From the NCBI GenBank assembly GCA_018398585.1, contig JAGTTD010000009.1:9367193-9431192 (forward strand): a stretch of DNA of 64,000 bases. Reading direction: 5' to 3'. Of this stretch, positions 35,181-47,300 are shown piece after piece (the stretch's first letter is position 1; each line of letters begins with the position of its first letter). The position numbers and the translations under genes were made by a program. The DNA comes from Simmondsia chinensis (Eukaryota; Streptophyta; Magnoliopsida; Caryophyllales; Simmondsiaceae). Under the pieces are notes generated by a model, which worked only from the letters and a program-made list of their open reading frames with translations, was not told where the DNA came from and ran no database searches.

Positions 35181-38100
35181 AGAAGCTTGGGAATTGGCTC
35201 TTCAAGAAATTGCAATTTTCCCAAGTCATCAAACTCTTGTTCAAGTTGCACCAAGTCACCAATACCTCCTACACAGCACCGTGATCGTCCTGCAACGTCC
35301 TCCGAGCCTTTACAGCAGCAGGTTACAACACTAGTGGCCCGTTCGTTTCTGTAGCAGGAGGATCCTGAGCAGCTGTAGATCCTTTTTTAACCTGCTTTTT
35401 AAGTAGGGACACGTGAAACACGGGGTGAATGTATGAATGCGAAGGTAAGTCTAGCTTATAAGCAACATTGCCAATTTTCTCCAGAATTTTGTACGGGCCA
35501 AAGTATCGAGCACTTAGCTTGACATTACGCCTGACAGCCAAGGAGGACTGTCTGTACAGTTGTAATTTAAGGTAGACAATGTCACCAACGTCATAGCTTT
35601 TGTCTATCCTTTTCTTATCTGCATAGTACTTCATTCGAGCTCGAGCTTGTTGGAGATTGTCCTTAAGCACTTGCACAGATTGCTTCCTCTGCTGAACTAA
35701 ATCAGTTACTGCTGAATCAGTCTTGCCCGGTTGTTGCAGTAGCAAAGGTGAAGGAGGTGGGAAACCATACAAAGCTTGGAAGGGTGAAGTGCCAATTGAT
35801 GTGTGAAAGTGAGTGTTGAACCAAAACTCCGCCAACGAGAGCCAATGATTCCACTCTTTGGGCCTTAAGAAGACCATACTTCAAAGGTATTGTTCCAAAC
35901 ACTGGTTGACTCGTTCGGTTTGGCCATCCTTTTGAGGATGATAGGAGGAACTAAGTGCCAATGTGGTGCCCATCAACTTGAACAACTCCCTCCAAAACGT
36001 GCTTGTGAAGATTTTGTCTCGGTCCGACACAATGGATTGAGGCAATCCATGTAATTTGTAAATGTTGTCAAGGAAGATCCTAGCCAATTTTTCAGCCGCG
36101 ACAGGTCGAGTAAGAGCAATGAAATGGCTATACTTGGTGAAACGATCCACCACTACCCAAATGACCTCCTTGCCTTCGGATTTCGGCAATCCTTCAAAGA
36201 AATCCATGCTAATATGAATCCAAGCTCCATCCGGAATAGGAAGAGGTTGAAGTAGACCCTTGTAACGATGAGCTCCCAATTTCGTTTGTTGGCACACTTC
36301 ACAAGATTTCACATAATCACTCACATTTTTTTCATGCTCGGCCATGTAATGTATGCTTTAATTCTTCGATAGGTGCCTTCTACACTAGCGTGAACTCCCC
36401 AAGCAGCATCGAGTGAGGCCTGGATGACTTTTTTTCTCAAATCAGTGGCAGAACCCACGAACAACTTGCCTTGGATTCGAATCAGACCTTTCTGCACTAT
36501 AATTTCAGTACCTGCAGCAGCGTTTTTTGCATCTGAACTAAGCACAGCAGCGGCTATTTTCTCCTAAGCAAAAGATCTCCCTCATAGGACTTATGTAGCT
36601 CTTCCACCCATGAAGGTAATACCACAGAAATAGCAATACAAGTGCCTTGATCAGCATCTTCAAAACGCCTTGACAGTGCATCCGCAGCTGCATTTTCCTT
36701 GCCACTTCTATACTCGATGTCATAATCAAGGCCTAGCTTCTTCATGAGACCTTTCTTTTGAATTCTCGTCACGATATTTTGTTCAAGGAGATACTTGAGG
36801 CTTTGGTGATCCGTTCGAATGATGAACTTGTGACCCTCCAAATAGTGCCTTCATTTCTCCACGGCTAAGAGAATTGCAAGGTACTCCTTCTCATAAGTCG
36901 ACATGGCTTGATGTTTGGAACTTAGAGCTTGGCTCAAGTAAGCAACATGACTTCTCTTTTGAGAAAGAACAACCCCTATTCCAGTACCCCTTGCATCGGT
37001 CTCCAAAACAAAGCTCTGGGTAAAGTTCGGCATTGTCAAAACTGGTGCAGCACACATTGTGGCTTTAAGGGCTTCAAATGCAGCTTGAGATCTCTCACTC
37101 CACTTAAAAGCATCCTTCTTCAAGAGCTCGGTTAGGGGTTTGGCAATAGAACCATAACCCCTAACAAATTTTCTATAATACCCGGTCAATCCCAAAAATC
37201 CCCTCAATTGCTTCAAGGTGATCGGAATTGGCCATTCTTACATTGCACGGATCTTGTTAGGATCAGTAGATACTCCCTCATGTGAGATGATATGACCCAA
37301 ATACTCGAGCTTACTTTGAGCAAACGAACATTTGGACAATTTTGCAAAGAACTTGTGTTGCCGCATCAATACAAACACTTGCCTGAGGTGAGTGAGATGA
37401 GCTTCATATGTTGAGCTATAAATCTATATGTCATCGAAGAAAATGAGCACTGAATTCCTCAGAAAAGGCTTGAAAACGTCATTCATGGCTGCTTGGAAAG
37501 TGGTCGGGGCATTTGTTAAACCGAAAGGCATAACAACGAACTTGAAATGGCCATGATGAGTTTGAAAAGCTGTCTTGTAGATATCCGGCTTGAGGACCCT
37601 GATTTGATGATAACCTTGCCTCAAATCAAGCTTTGAAAAGAAGCATGCTCCATGTAGCTCATCAAGCAAGTCGTCTATGACCGGAATAGGGAACTTGTCT
37701 TTCACGGTTGAAGCATTCAACCGACGGTAGTCAATACACATTCTGGCCGACCCATCCTTCTTTTTCACGAGGATCACAGGTGAAGCAAAAGGACTATTGC
37801 TCGGTTTAATGAAGCTCATGTGAAGAAGCTCCTCAACCTGCCACTCAATCTCTCTCTTTTGGCCGTGTGGGTATCGGTATGGCCTAATCTTGAATGGCTC
37901 AGCATTATCACGCAATGGAATGGCATGGTCTACACTCCTTTGAGGAGGAAGACTCTTAGGCTCCTCAAAAATGTCCCCAAATTCATCAACTAAGGTTTGC
38001 ACCTCAGGTTGAATACCCTGCTGCAGCTCAACCGTGGATAACATGAGCAATTGACCAATCCATTGTATTGCCTTCTTCTTGATTCCATCGTGCACACGTT

Positions 38101-38260
38101 TGCCATCAATTAACTTGAGATGAGCCTCCTCTGACATACCTTTCAAGGACACTTTGGTGCCATGAACCTCAAATGCCACGGTCATCTTATCAAAATCAAA
38201 TATAACCGGGTTGAAGGTCCTCATCCAATCCACCCCTGGCACCATATCGCAACCACCCAA
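35180..38260 (-). pseudogene. Gypsy pol: RT, RNase H, integrase, chromodomain-like tail
   Basis: In order on the minus strand. RT: SPVILVKKKDGSARMCIDYR, SKLDLRQGYHQIRV, the FFDD catalytic motif at the end of the 38260-37424 ORF. RNase H: FVLETDARGTGIGVVLSQ (36851-37216), TDHQSLKYLLEQ, ENAAADALSRRF. Integrase: YVKSCEVCQQTKLG, then the DDE triad in ISMDFFEG, SIVSDRDKIFTSTFW and YHPQKDGQTERVN (35881-36345). C-terminal region [11 protein letters not shown]. Beyond two stops, EVLVTWCNLNKSLMTWENC and LKSQFPSF read as a chromodomain remnant, placing it among chromoviruses. Stops separate the segments (for example after FFDDI, RAM, VEK and QYL). Confidence 0.88.
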
Positions 38261-38296
38261 AGGAAGAACTCTGAAATCAAAGGTGAAGTGGTGTTC

Positions 38297-40105
38297 TCAC
38301 ATAGACCATGGGAATGCTATGCACTTGTTATGAATTATTAAAGAATTGCCCTCATCCACCATCACTTGCAAAGGATGAGTCTTTATCGCTTCATGCCTTA
38401 CCTTCTTACTCAACTTGGGATCGATGAAGCTATGCGTACTTCCACTATCAATGAGGATAATGATGGAATGTTTTCCAGCCTTGCCTTTGATTTTGATAGT
38501 GTTATGAGCTCCACTACCGGTTAAAGCCTTCATTGATATTTCCACTTCATCTTCACTCAAATCCTCTTGTGAAGAGTCTCCAACACTGTCAATTTTTGCT
38601 GCCGATTTTTCACTGCCAGATTCAGCTTCAGCACGGGTCCCTTTAGCACACATTAATGCTTGTGTTTTGCACCTATGTCCAGGTTGATATGGCTGGTTAC
38701 AACGAAAGCAAAGTCTTACTGAGCTTCTGTCAACAGCACGCTTAAAACCTGTACCAGAACTTGCTCTCAGTTGTGATCTGAACTTGCTGCTCAGCTGCTT
38801 AAACTTGTCACTCGATTGGAGTTGACTAGCTTCAATCAATTTTGCCTTGTTATAAGCACCTGACAAGGTCTTAGGACCAATGGCTTTCACCATATTCTTG
38901 ATCCGAGGCTTTAATCTAGTTATAAAGCAAGAAACATAATATGACTTGGCATCCTCGAGAGCTATAGACAAAACGGATAGCAAGTTGGCTCTTAAGTTCT
39001 CAAACCTAAGCATATACTCTCTCACGGTTGAAGTTTGGGATAATTTGTTAAAGTTATCCACAACATCCGTTGATTCACCTTCTCCATAGCGTTCAAACAT
39101 TTCTTTTACGAATTGGTCCCAAGAAAGGTTGGGTTTGCTCTTCAACAAACTATAGTACCAAACCTCATGTTCACCATGTAGATGCACTGCAGCTAGTTGG
39201 AGCTTTTCATCATCAGGTATGCTATAATACATGAAATACCGGTCACACCTTCTCAGCCATGATTTCGGTAGTTTTCCATCAAAAGGATCAATACTGACTC
39301 TTGGCTGTCTGTGATTACCACTCCTACCACCAGATATAATGTCATTACTCACTGTTCTATTCTGGTAATGTCGATCAGGAGGTCTGTCCAGATGTTCGAT
39401 CTCATCAAAATCAGTCTTGCGCTGCTAAGCTGAATTCTGTGGCCTGCTATTGCGGTCTCTATTCAAAGCCTCAGGTCTGCAATGTACCTATTCAGAGGCT
39501 TGATCCTGATTATCTACATCAAATTCAGGTTGCAAGGATTGATTTTCAGCTGATCTGATGTTAATTGAAGGTCCAACAGTCGCCTGCACTATCGTAGATT
39601 TGCCACGGTTCCTCACCAGAATCTCAGGCCTGTCAACATTCTCTTGCTACTGATCGGTATCCTTCTGATGAAAGATCTGACTTGCAGGCTTAAAGATCGC
39701 ATCAACACTTGATTCTTTTTGTTTATTAACCTAATCTTGCAATTTTTCAATTTTCTCTTGAATTTGTTGCAGCCGGTCTTCCTTATTCGAGTCTTTATCC
39801 AAAATCAACTTCAACATTTGCTGAATACTATCACTCCTCTACATATTCTTGAGATGCAGCTGATCAAACCTTGCTTTGAGCTCGATTTGCTGCTGATCAA
39901 ACTTTGTATCAAACTTAGCATTCAGCTGTTCAAACTTGTCATTCAAAACCTGGTGATGATCACTTGATACATTAGCACCAGAACTTGTAACTATAGCAAC
40001 AAAATCCATTCCAGAACCAGGTGCATTTGCTCCTCCAGCTCCAGATCTGGTTCTCACGCCTTCGATCAATTTTTTTTTTTGATTTTGCCAGCCACAATCA
40101 ATCAA
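38297..40105 (-). pseudogene. Gypsy gag and protease
   Basis: The N-terminal part (40105-39353) has several stops and a coiled-coil-like stretch (KFEQLNAKFDTKFDQQQIEL). The ORF 39352-38297 holds the gag core (IDPFDGKLPKSWLRRCDRYF, WDQFVKEMFERYGEG, VREYMLRFENLRANLL), a CCHC-type knuckle (LCFRCNQPYQPGHRCK) and the aspartic protease motif LIDSGSTHSFID. It ends in TGA just before the RT ORF. Confidence 0.85.
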
Positions 40106-40121
40106 TTGATTGCTTGAATAG

Positions 40122-40133
40122 GCTCTGATACCA
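40122..40133 (-). other. Gypsy primer-binding site (initiator Met tRNA)
   Basis: Minus-strand TGGTATCAGAGC follows the 5' LTR end (TAACA) after a 2-nt spacer. This is the standard tRNA-iMet primer site of plant LTR elements. Confidence 0.93.
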
Positions 40134-40639
40134 ATTGTTAGCTTCCAATTAGGAATTGAAAGTCTAACCGTGTAGAAGTAAGAGTTAAGTTGAGAAGAGA
40201 AGTGAAAGGGGATGAGAAGTAGAGAAAGAGATGAGAAAAGAGAGATAATTCCAAAAGGAAATTAGTTTATATTCATTGAATACTTGAATTACATGCTTAC
40301 GATCCTATTTATAGACCTTTGGATACAATGCATCAAGAACTAACCAACTAAACCCCAAATAACAGCCTTTCCCGCCAAATTCTGCAGCCCGCCACCAAGT
40401 TTGACCCGCGTTGACCACTAACCTCTTTTGGCGCCTAAAACCGACTTAACTAACACTTAAAAGCATACAACTCAACACTTGGGACCATTCCCAGCCACTA
40501 ATAATAGAAATTACAATTAAATTTTAACGATTCATAACAGGATAATACAAAACTGTTGAAAATAATGCACGTATATTGATAGTACACAATTTCATTGATA
40601 TTAATAGCAATTACATTGTAATAAAAAAAAATTATTGGT

Positions 40640-42105
40640 ATATGATTAGTTATACATGATAGGTTTTAATGGTGTGAAATCATATTGTATTAGTATGGTT
40701 CAAGTAATTAGTGGTGTATGACTTATCATACACCCTGTATGATAAGTTTTAATTGTGTAAAATCAACTTGGACAAGTGTGGTTCAAGTAATTAGTGGTGT
40801 ATGACTTATCATACACGGTGTATGATAAGTTTTAATCATGTAAGATCAACTTGTACAAGTGTGGTTCAAGTAATTAGTGGTGTATGACTTATCATACACC
40901 GTGTATGATAAGTTTTAATTGTGTAAAATCAACTTGTACAAGTGTGATTCAAGTAATTAGTGGTGTATGACTTGTCATACACCGTGTATGATAAGTATTA
41001 ATTATGTAAAATCAACTTGTACAAGTGTGGTTCAAGTAATTAGTGGTGTATGACTTATCATACACCATGTATGATAAGTTTTAATTGTGTAAACTCAACT
41101 TGTACAAGTGCGGTTCAAGTAATTAGTAGTATATGACTTATCATACACCGTGTATGATATGTTTTAATTGTGTACGATCAACTTTTGCAAGTGTGATTCA
41201 AGTAATTAGTGGTGTATGACTTATCATACACTGTGTGTGATAAGTTTTAATTGTGTAAGATCAACTTGTGCAAGTGTGGTTCAAGTAATCAGTGGTGTAT
41301 TACTTATCATACACCGTGTATGATAAGTATTAATTGTGTAAAATCAACTTGTGCAAGTGTAGTTCAAGTAATCAGTGGTGTATGACTTATCATACACCGT
41401 GTATGATAAGTATTAATTGTGTAAGATCAACTTGTACAAGTGTGGTTCAAGTAATTATTGGTGTATGACTTGTCATACACGGCGTATGATAAGTTTTAAT
41501 TGTGTAAGATCAACTTATACAAGTGTGGTTCAAGTAATCAGTAGTGTATGACTTATCATACACGGTGTATGATAAGTTTTACTTGTGTAAGATCAACTTG
41601 TACAAGTGTGATTCAAGTAATCAGTGGTATAGGACTTATCATACACGATGTATGAAAAGTTTTAATTGTGTAAAATCAACTTGTACAAGTGTGGTTCATG
41701 TAATCAGTGGTATATGACTTATCATACACCGTGTATTATAAGTTTTAATTGTGTAAGATCAACTTGTACAAGTGTTGTTCAAGTAATTAGTGGTTTATGA
41801 CTTATCATACACCGTGTATGATAAGTTTTAATTGTTTAAAATCAACTTGTACAAGTGTGTTTCAAGTAATTAGTGGTGTATGACTTATCATACACCATGT
41901 ATGATAAGTTTTAATTGTGTAAGATCAACTTGTACTAGTGTGATTCAAGTAATTAGTGGTGTATGACTTATCATACACCATGTATGATAAGTATTAATTG
42001 TGTAAAATCAACTTGTACAAGTGTGGTTCAAGTAATTAGTGGTGTATGACTTATCATACACGGTGTATGACATATCATACGCGATATATGATAAATTTTA
42101 ATTGT
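40640..42105 (+). repeat. Central satellite array 1 (simple 83-bp period)
   Basis: Very regular units (starts at 40702, 40785, 40868, ...), roughly 17 copies. Each has ggtgtatgacttatcatac followed by accgtgtatgataag. No 49-bp short unit is present here, unlike the left array, so this array expanded separately. Confidence 0.95.
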
Positions 42106-42112
42106 GTAAAAT

Positions 42113-42640
42113 CAGCGCGCATTATTTTCAGCAGTTTTTGTATTATCCATATCACATTAACTAGTGTGAGGTTGTGTATTATCAAATGCCCTTGTTGTTT
42201 TAAATGGAGGAGACAGACCTATTGGAGTAGTTGGGGGTTAAATGTTCAGGGGTCATAATTGACACCCAAGCAAGACATTTAATAACCTCAACTACCGCCT
42301 ACTTTATCCTACCCCTCTCTCATGGTTCTCCTTATGTATTTGTACCTTACATGCTTTTGCCTATAAATGGAGGAGTTGGACAGGAAGCCAAGCAGCCACA
42401 TTTCCTTAATTTCGTGCTACATATAGCCGTTGAAGTTGCTAATGTATGTGGTTCCTCAATTTGAAGATTCCCCTTTTTCACCCTTTGGATCAACGAATGG
42501 ATTTCACTGTTTTGACAGCCACGACGGTTCAATTTTGGTATCGGTTGAAAACAACGACATTTGGCTTACTAATCAAAGAGGTGCGAGCATTTCCACAGAT
42601 CAAGGAGAATGTCAAGGATGTGATGTTTTACTGCTGAATA
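42113..42640 (+). pseudogene. Inverted duplicate: unknown-gene 5' end joined to Ulp1 exon 6
   Basis: 42113-42455 is the inverse counterpart of 34440-34763 plus 40540-40580, the two pieces now separated by the gypsy insertion. It includes the CTATAAATGG TATA-like string and the reading NGGVGQEAKQPHFLNFVLH. From about 42464 it switches to a copy of Ulp1-gene exon 6 (NLKIPLFHPLDQRMDFTVL, QFWYRLK). The switch falls at the first bases of exon 6 without its upstream intron. This is a chimeric relic, not an active gene. Confidence 0.6.
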
Positions 42641-42715
42641 AAATCAGTTCCTCAGCCATTTCACTGATGAGTAGAGACTTGCTAATTACCTATGATCAGC
42701 TTCGCCGGCTAATCA

Positions 42716-42792
42716 TGATTCGTTAAGGGTTTTGCTTAAACCCGTTTTAAAGGAATTAAGTGATTAAGCAAAACCCCTTACGATTCATTAAC
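42716..42792. repeat. Short foldback with about 23-bp arms
   Basis: The arms tgattcgttaagggttttgc and gcaaaaccccttacgattca are near-perfect reverse complements around a loop of about 30 bp, forming a strong hairpin. It may be a minimal MITE. Confidence 0.7.
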
Positions 42793-42944
42793 TTGTGTAG
42801 GTGTGTTTGAAGTATGTCCTTCAAATTGTCTGCAGGGTAATTTAAAGTTACATGCAGGCTAATATCAGTATCCTGTATCCCTAGCTAATAAACCTTTAAA
42901 TTATGTATAACGCCAAGAAATGTATAAAGGATTTCCTGCAATTG

Positions 42945-43915
42945 TTCACTATACATGGTGTATGATAGGTTTAAATGGTGTGGAATCAACTTGTTGTAAT
43001 GTGTTTCAAGTAATTAGTGGGGTATGATGAATCATACACGGTGTATGATGAGTTGTAATGGGTAAAATCAACTTTTGCATGTAATTTTCAAGTTTTACTA
43101 GTGTAATGGTGTAAACTCAAACTTTATAAGTGTTTTTCAATTAATAATTGGTGTATAATGAATCATACACGGTGTATGATGGGTTATATCGGTGTAAAAT
43201 CAACTTATATAGGAGTGTTTGAAGTAAATAGCGGTGTATGATCAATCATACATGGTGTATGACGAGTTTTATGGGTGTAAAATCAACTTTTGCATGTAAT
43301 TTTCAAGTTCTGCTGGTGTAATGGTGTAAACTCAACCTTTATAAGTGTTTTTCAATTAATAATTGGTGTATGATGAATCATACACGGTGTATGATGGGTT
43401 ATATTGGTGTAAAATCAACTTATATAGGTGTGTTTGAAGTAAATAGCGGTGTATGATCAATCATACACGGTGTATGATGAGTTTTATGGGTGTAAAATCA
43501 ACTTTTGCATGTAATTTTCAAGTTCTGCTAGTGTAATGGTGTAAACTCAACCTTTATAAGTGTTTTTCAATTAATAATTGGTGTATGATGAAACATACAC
43601 GGTGTATGATGGATTATATTGGTGTAAAATCAACTTATATAGGTGTGTTTGAAGTAAATAGCGATGTATGATCAATCATACACGGTGTATGATGAGTTTT
43701 ATGGGTGTAAAATCAACTTTTGCATGTATTTTTCAAGTTTTGCTGGTGTAATAGTGTAAACTCAACCTTTATAAGTGTTTTTCAATTAATAATCGGTGTA
43801 GGATGGGTTATATTGGGTTAATATGAACTTATATAGGTGTAAAATAAACCTATATAAGTGTTTCTCAATTAATAATTGGTGTAGGATGGGTTATATTGGG
43901 TTAATATGAACTTAT
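42945..43915 (+). repeat. Central satellite array 2 (215-bp higher-order period)
   Basis: The composite unit recurs every 215 bp (ttcaattaataattggtg at 43136, 43351, 43566), again two 83-bp box units plus a short unit. The 215-bp organisation is shared with the left array although the sequences differ. Confidence 0.93.
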
Positions 43916-43919
43916 ATCA

Positions 43920-44335
43920 CTGTTCTGTAAGAATGTGTGTTGACACTCCATCCATGTGTGTCGACACACCATCCCTGTGTGTCGACACACACCTCTGCAT
44001 CCCTGTTCTATAAGAATGTGTGTCAACACACCATCCCTGTGTGTCGACACACCATTCCTGTGTGTCGACACACACCATAACACACTTCAAAAACACATCA
44101 AACACTTAGAACACACAATTGGGACCAACTTCAAAACACGTCATTCACAATTCTCATTACACAATTTGAAAATACGTCAACAGGAACATACAACAATATG
44201 GAAATATACACTATTACATACACATCACAACCTTTCTACAATTTTCAGTACAATGATTACAATGTAAATCCTATGGTAATATACAATAACACATACACAT
44301 CACAGAATTTTATTCACTAATATACATTTTTATCT
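43920..44335 (-). repeat. 3' module of the Ulp1 gene (copy 2, inverted) with GTCGAC palindromes
   Basis: Reverse complement of the 33130-33480 module. At 43930-44085 there is a cluster of perfect and near-perfect GTGTGTCGACACAC-type palindromes, about six copies spaced roughly 20-40 bp apart. Confidence 0.85.
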
Positions 44336-47300
44336 GTTTCTTTCTTCCATGCCTGTACAAGTATACATAGGTATTCATCCGCAACTTTCTCATCTGCCCT
44401 TGCGTGCATTGGGAGATGTTGAGTCCATTTGTAAGCAAAAATTCAATAAACTTTACAACAAATATGCCACAATTTGACCTGCGGTTCATAATAATACGGA
44501 TGACACAATAAGAAATTAGGCGTCATTGTAAGTAATGACTATTTTCATCCACTTAATAACCAAAAAGATAAACATAGTAAAATAGCAATGGAAGTAGATT
44601 TCATACCCCATCTGTTGTGGACATGAATCCTGGTCGTAAGTGATCATGAAAGGTTTGCCTCTGAGATGTATGAGGTCCTTTCGGACTCCCCAAAAATTAA
44701 CCATGTCTAGAGCATATGGAAGCAATTTTGCAATTGGATTCACATGTTCTAATCTTGATTCCTTGGATGCGGCGGAGTACAAGGAATCAATTATCGCTAT
44801 CCGCCAATCTTTAAAATTGATGGCAGCAAGGAACCAATGTTGATTAAGTTGATTGATGGGCATGTATATCCGATCCACGCCGTGGCAGCGGACCCCATAT
44901 TTAACATCGCCGGCAGGAAACTTGATGATCAACGAATCAAAATCGTCAAAGGCTGATTCGATGGGGATTTCTCTGTTTTGAGTGAATTTCAATAGGGGTC
45001 CAAATAGAATAGAAACCGACGTATTTGCGCATGTTGCCCTTTGGTCGAAATGCTCTGGCCACTTATGTTTCTTCTGCACGATGTAGTGCAGAACGACATC
45101 TATTTCCTGCAATATGAGACAAATTACTTCAAACACAACACACACCACTAATCACTTCGAACATAGCAACACAATAACATAAGTCGATTTACACCATTAA
45201 ACCATATCGTGCACGGTGTATGATTGATCATACACCACTAATTACTTGAAACATAACTATATAACTTGATTTTGCACAATTCAAACTCATCATACATTGT
45301 GTATGATAAGTCATACACCACTAATTACTTGAAACACACTTATACAAGTTGATTTTACACATTTAAAACTTATCATACACCGTGTATGATAAGTCATACA
45401 CCACTACTTACTTGAAACATAACTATATAAGTTGATTTTACACATTTAAAACGTATCATACACCATGTATGATAAGTCAAACACCACTAAATACTTGAAA
45501 CATAACTATATAAGTTGATTTTACACAATTAAAACTTAACATACACGGTGTATGATAAGTCATACGCCACTAATTACTTGAAGCACACTTATACAAGTTT
45601 ATTTTACACATTTAAAACCTATCATACACGGTGCATGATATATCATACACCATTTATTACTTGAAACACACCTGTACAAGTTGATTTCACACCTATCATA
45701 CACCGTGTAGTGTTCATCATACACCACTAATTAGTTGACACACCAACGAAAAATAATGGGATCCACTTACAGTAATCACATCCCAAATGGATCATGATGG
45801 GGAACATACCTCATCCATAAGCCAGGCGTCGTCGTTTTTCAACCGATACCAAAACTGACCCGTACTGGCAGTCAAAACAGAGAAATCCATTCGTTGATCC
45901 TCAGGTAACTCGAAGGGAGTCTTCAAATTTCTGTAATATACAATAAGAAGCATGATATATAAGCATCCCATAAGAAAATTGCAATCCGGAAACATTTCCA
46001 TACCGATAATCAAACAGCATAGTGTAAAATCACACTTACTTCTTAACCTTTGCGTGGAAACTTTTGTAGAAATCTTCGAACTCTTTTTTTTCTTCCTTGG
46101 AGGGAGGTTGGAATGGATCGAAGGGCAGAACCGGTTCCGGTCTAGGATGGGTCATTCTTGCCCGTTTGCTCTTACCCTCCGTGGTTCATTCTTCACCTTT
46201 GTACTTGGGATTTGGCTTGGGGTCCCTCCTCTCTTGCCCCAATCTCAAAACTGTCTCGGACAATGTCATCAAGTTTTCAACGCCATCCACATGCGTTGAC
46301 GATGGTTCCTTGTAGACATTTTCCTCGTCCCTAGTTGGCAGAGCAAATACCAAAGTCAATAAATCTCAACATGCATGAAAACATACCAAATTGGGACAAT
46401 AACAAGGATCCGTAGTGTCTTACCCAGTACATGGAGGAGAAATAATAATTGCTTGCTCATTTGGGGATGGATGAGCGGAAGTCGATGGATAGATATGTGG
46501 GAATGTGGCATGCGGTGGACGGTCTGAGAGCTCCTTAATCATTGCCTCCTGAGCCTCAAACCGTTGTTCATACATTTGCAACTGAAGCTGCTACGCTTTA
46601 AGTCTGCTTTCAAAGTCCATCCGCATGATTTGCATAACTTTCTCCATCACTTCGAGTCTCTCCATAACCTGTAATATGTCCTTCAAATTTTTATAAACAT
46701 GAATTTGAAAAATATGGTACTTACAAGGATAAAAATGCAATTAAATAAACACGAAATGAAATGTCAATACCGATTGATACACCAAATTGGTTGACGTAGT
46801 AGATGGTTCCTCCTGGGATGTCGGCAAGGGGTGTTGAGTTGCCAATGGTTCTGGATCATCACTTGGATCTGCTGGCATTGCCTGAATAGGAGATTGAACC
46901 CCCTCCTCACCATCCTGAGCAAAGGGAATGCCTTGTAGATTAGGCTGATTGGCTTCCGCACTCGTCAGTCTAATCGGTTTGGCATTCAATTACTGATCAA
47001 AGGAAGATATATCATATGAACGTTAGTAAAATTACAAATTATAATTCTAACCCAAAAGATATGAAACAACTAGTAGTAAAACAGAAACATCATAATGTAT
47101 TATTACCTGATCAAATACCGTTGAGAGTAGAGCGGTGTACGAAACCTTAACACATATCTTCCAGTTAAGGATCCGCCCAGGAGGCTGATTGCCAACCCTC
47201 ACCACCCCAACCTTGGCAAGTTCTGGAAGGGTTTCCATGGCAAATATGGAAAGCACATCATAGAACCCATGGACGGAGTAGGTCCTTTCTAAACCATGTT

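Larger units (their letters stand above)
34764..40539 (-). mobile_element. Ty3/gypsy retrotransposon nested in the MULE
   Basis: A complete minus-strand element with LTRs 34764-35166 (403 bp) and 40136-40539 (404 bp), both tgttagcttcc...cataaca in plus reading. It is flanked by a perfect 5-bp duplication, ggata (34759-34763 and 40540-40544). By eye the LTRs differ at about 20 positions (near 5%), so this is a relatively recent insertion. It has an initiator-Met primer site, a polypurine tract, gag, protease, RT, RNase H and integrase, and chromodomain-like residues at the end. Scattered stops make it non-autonomous. Confidence 0.95.
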
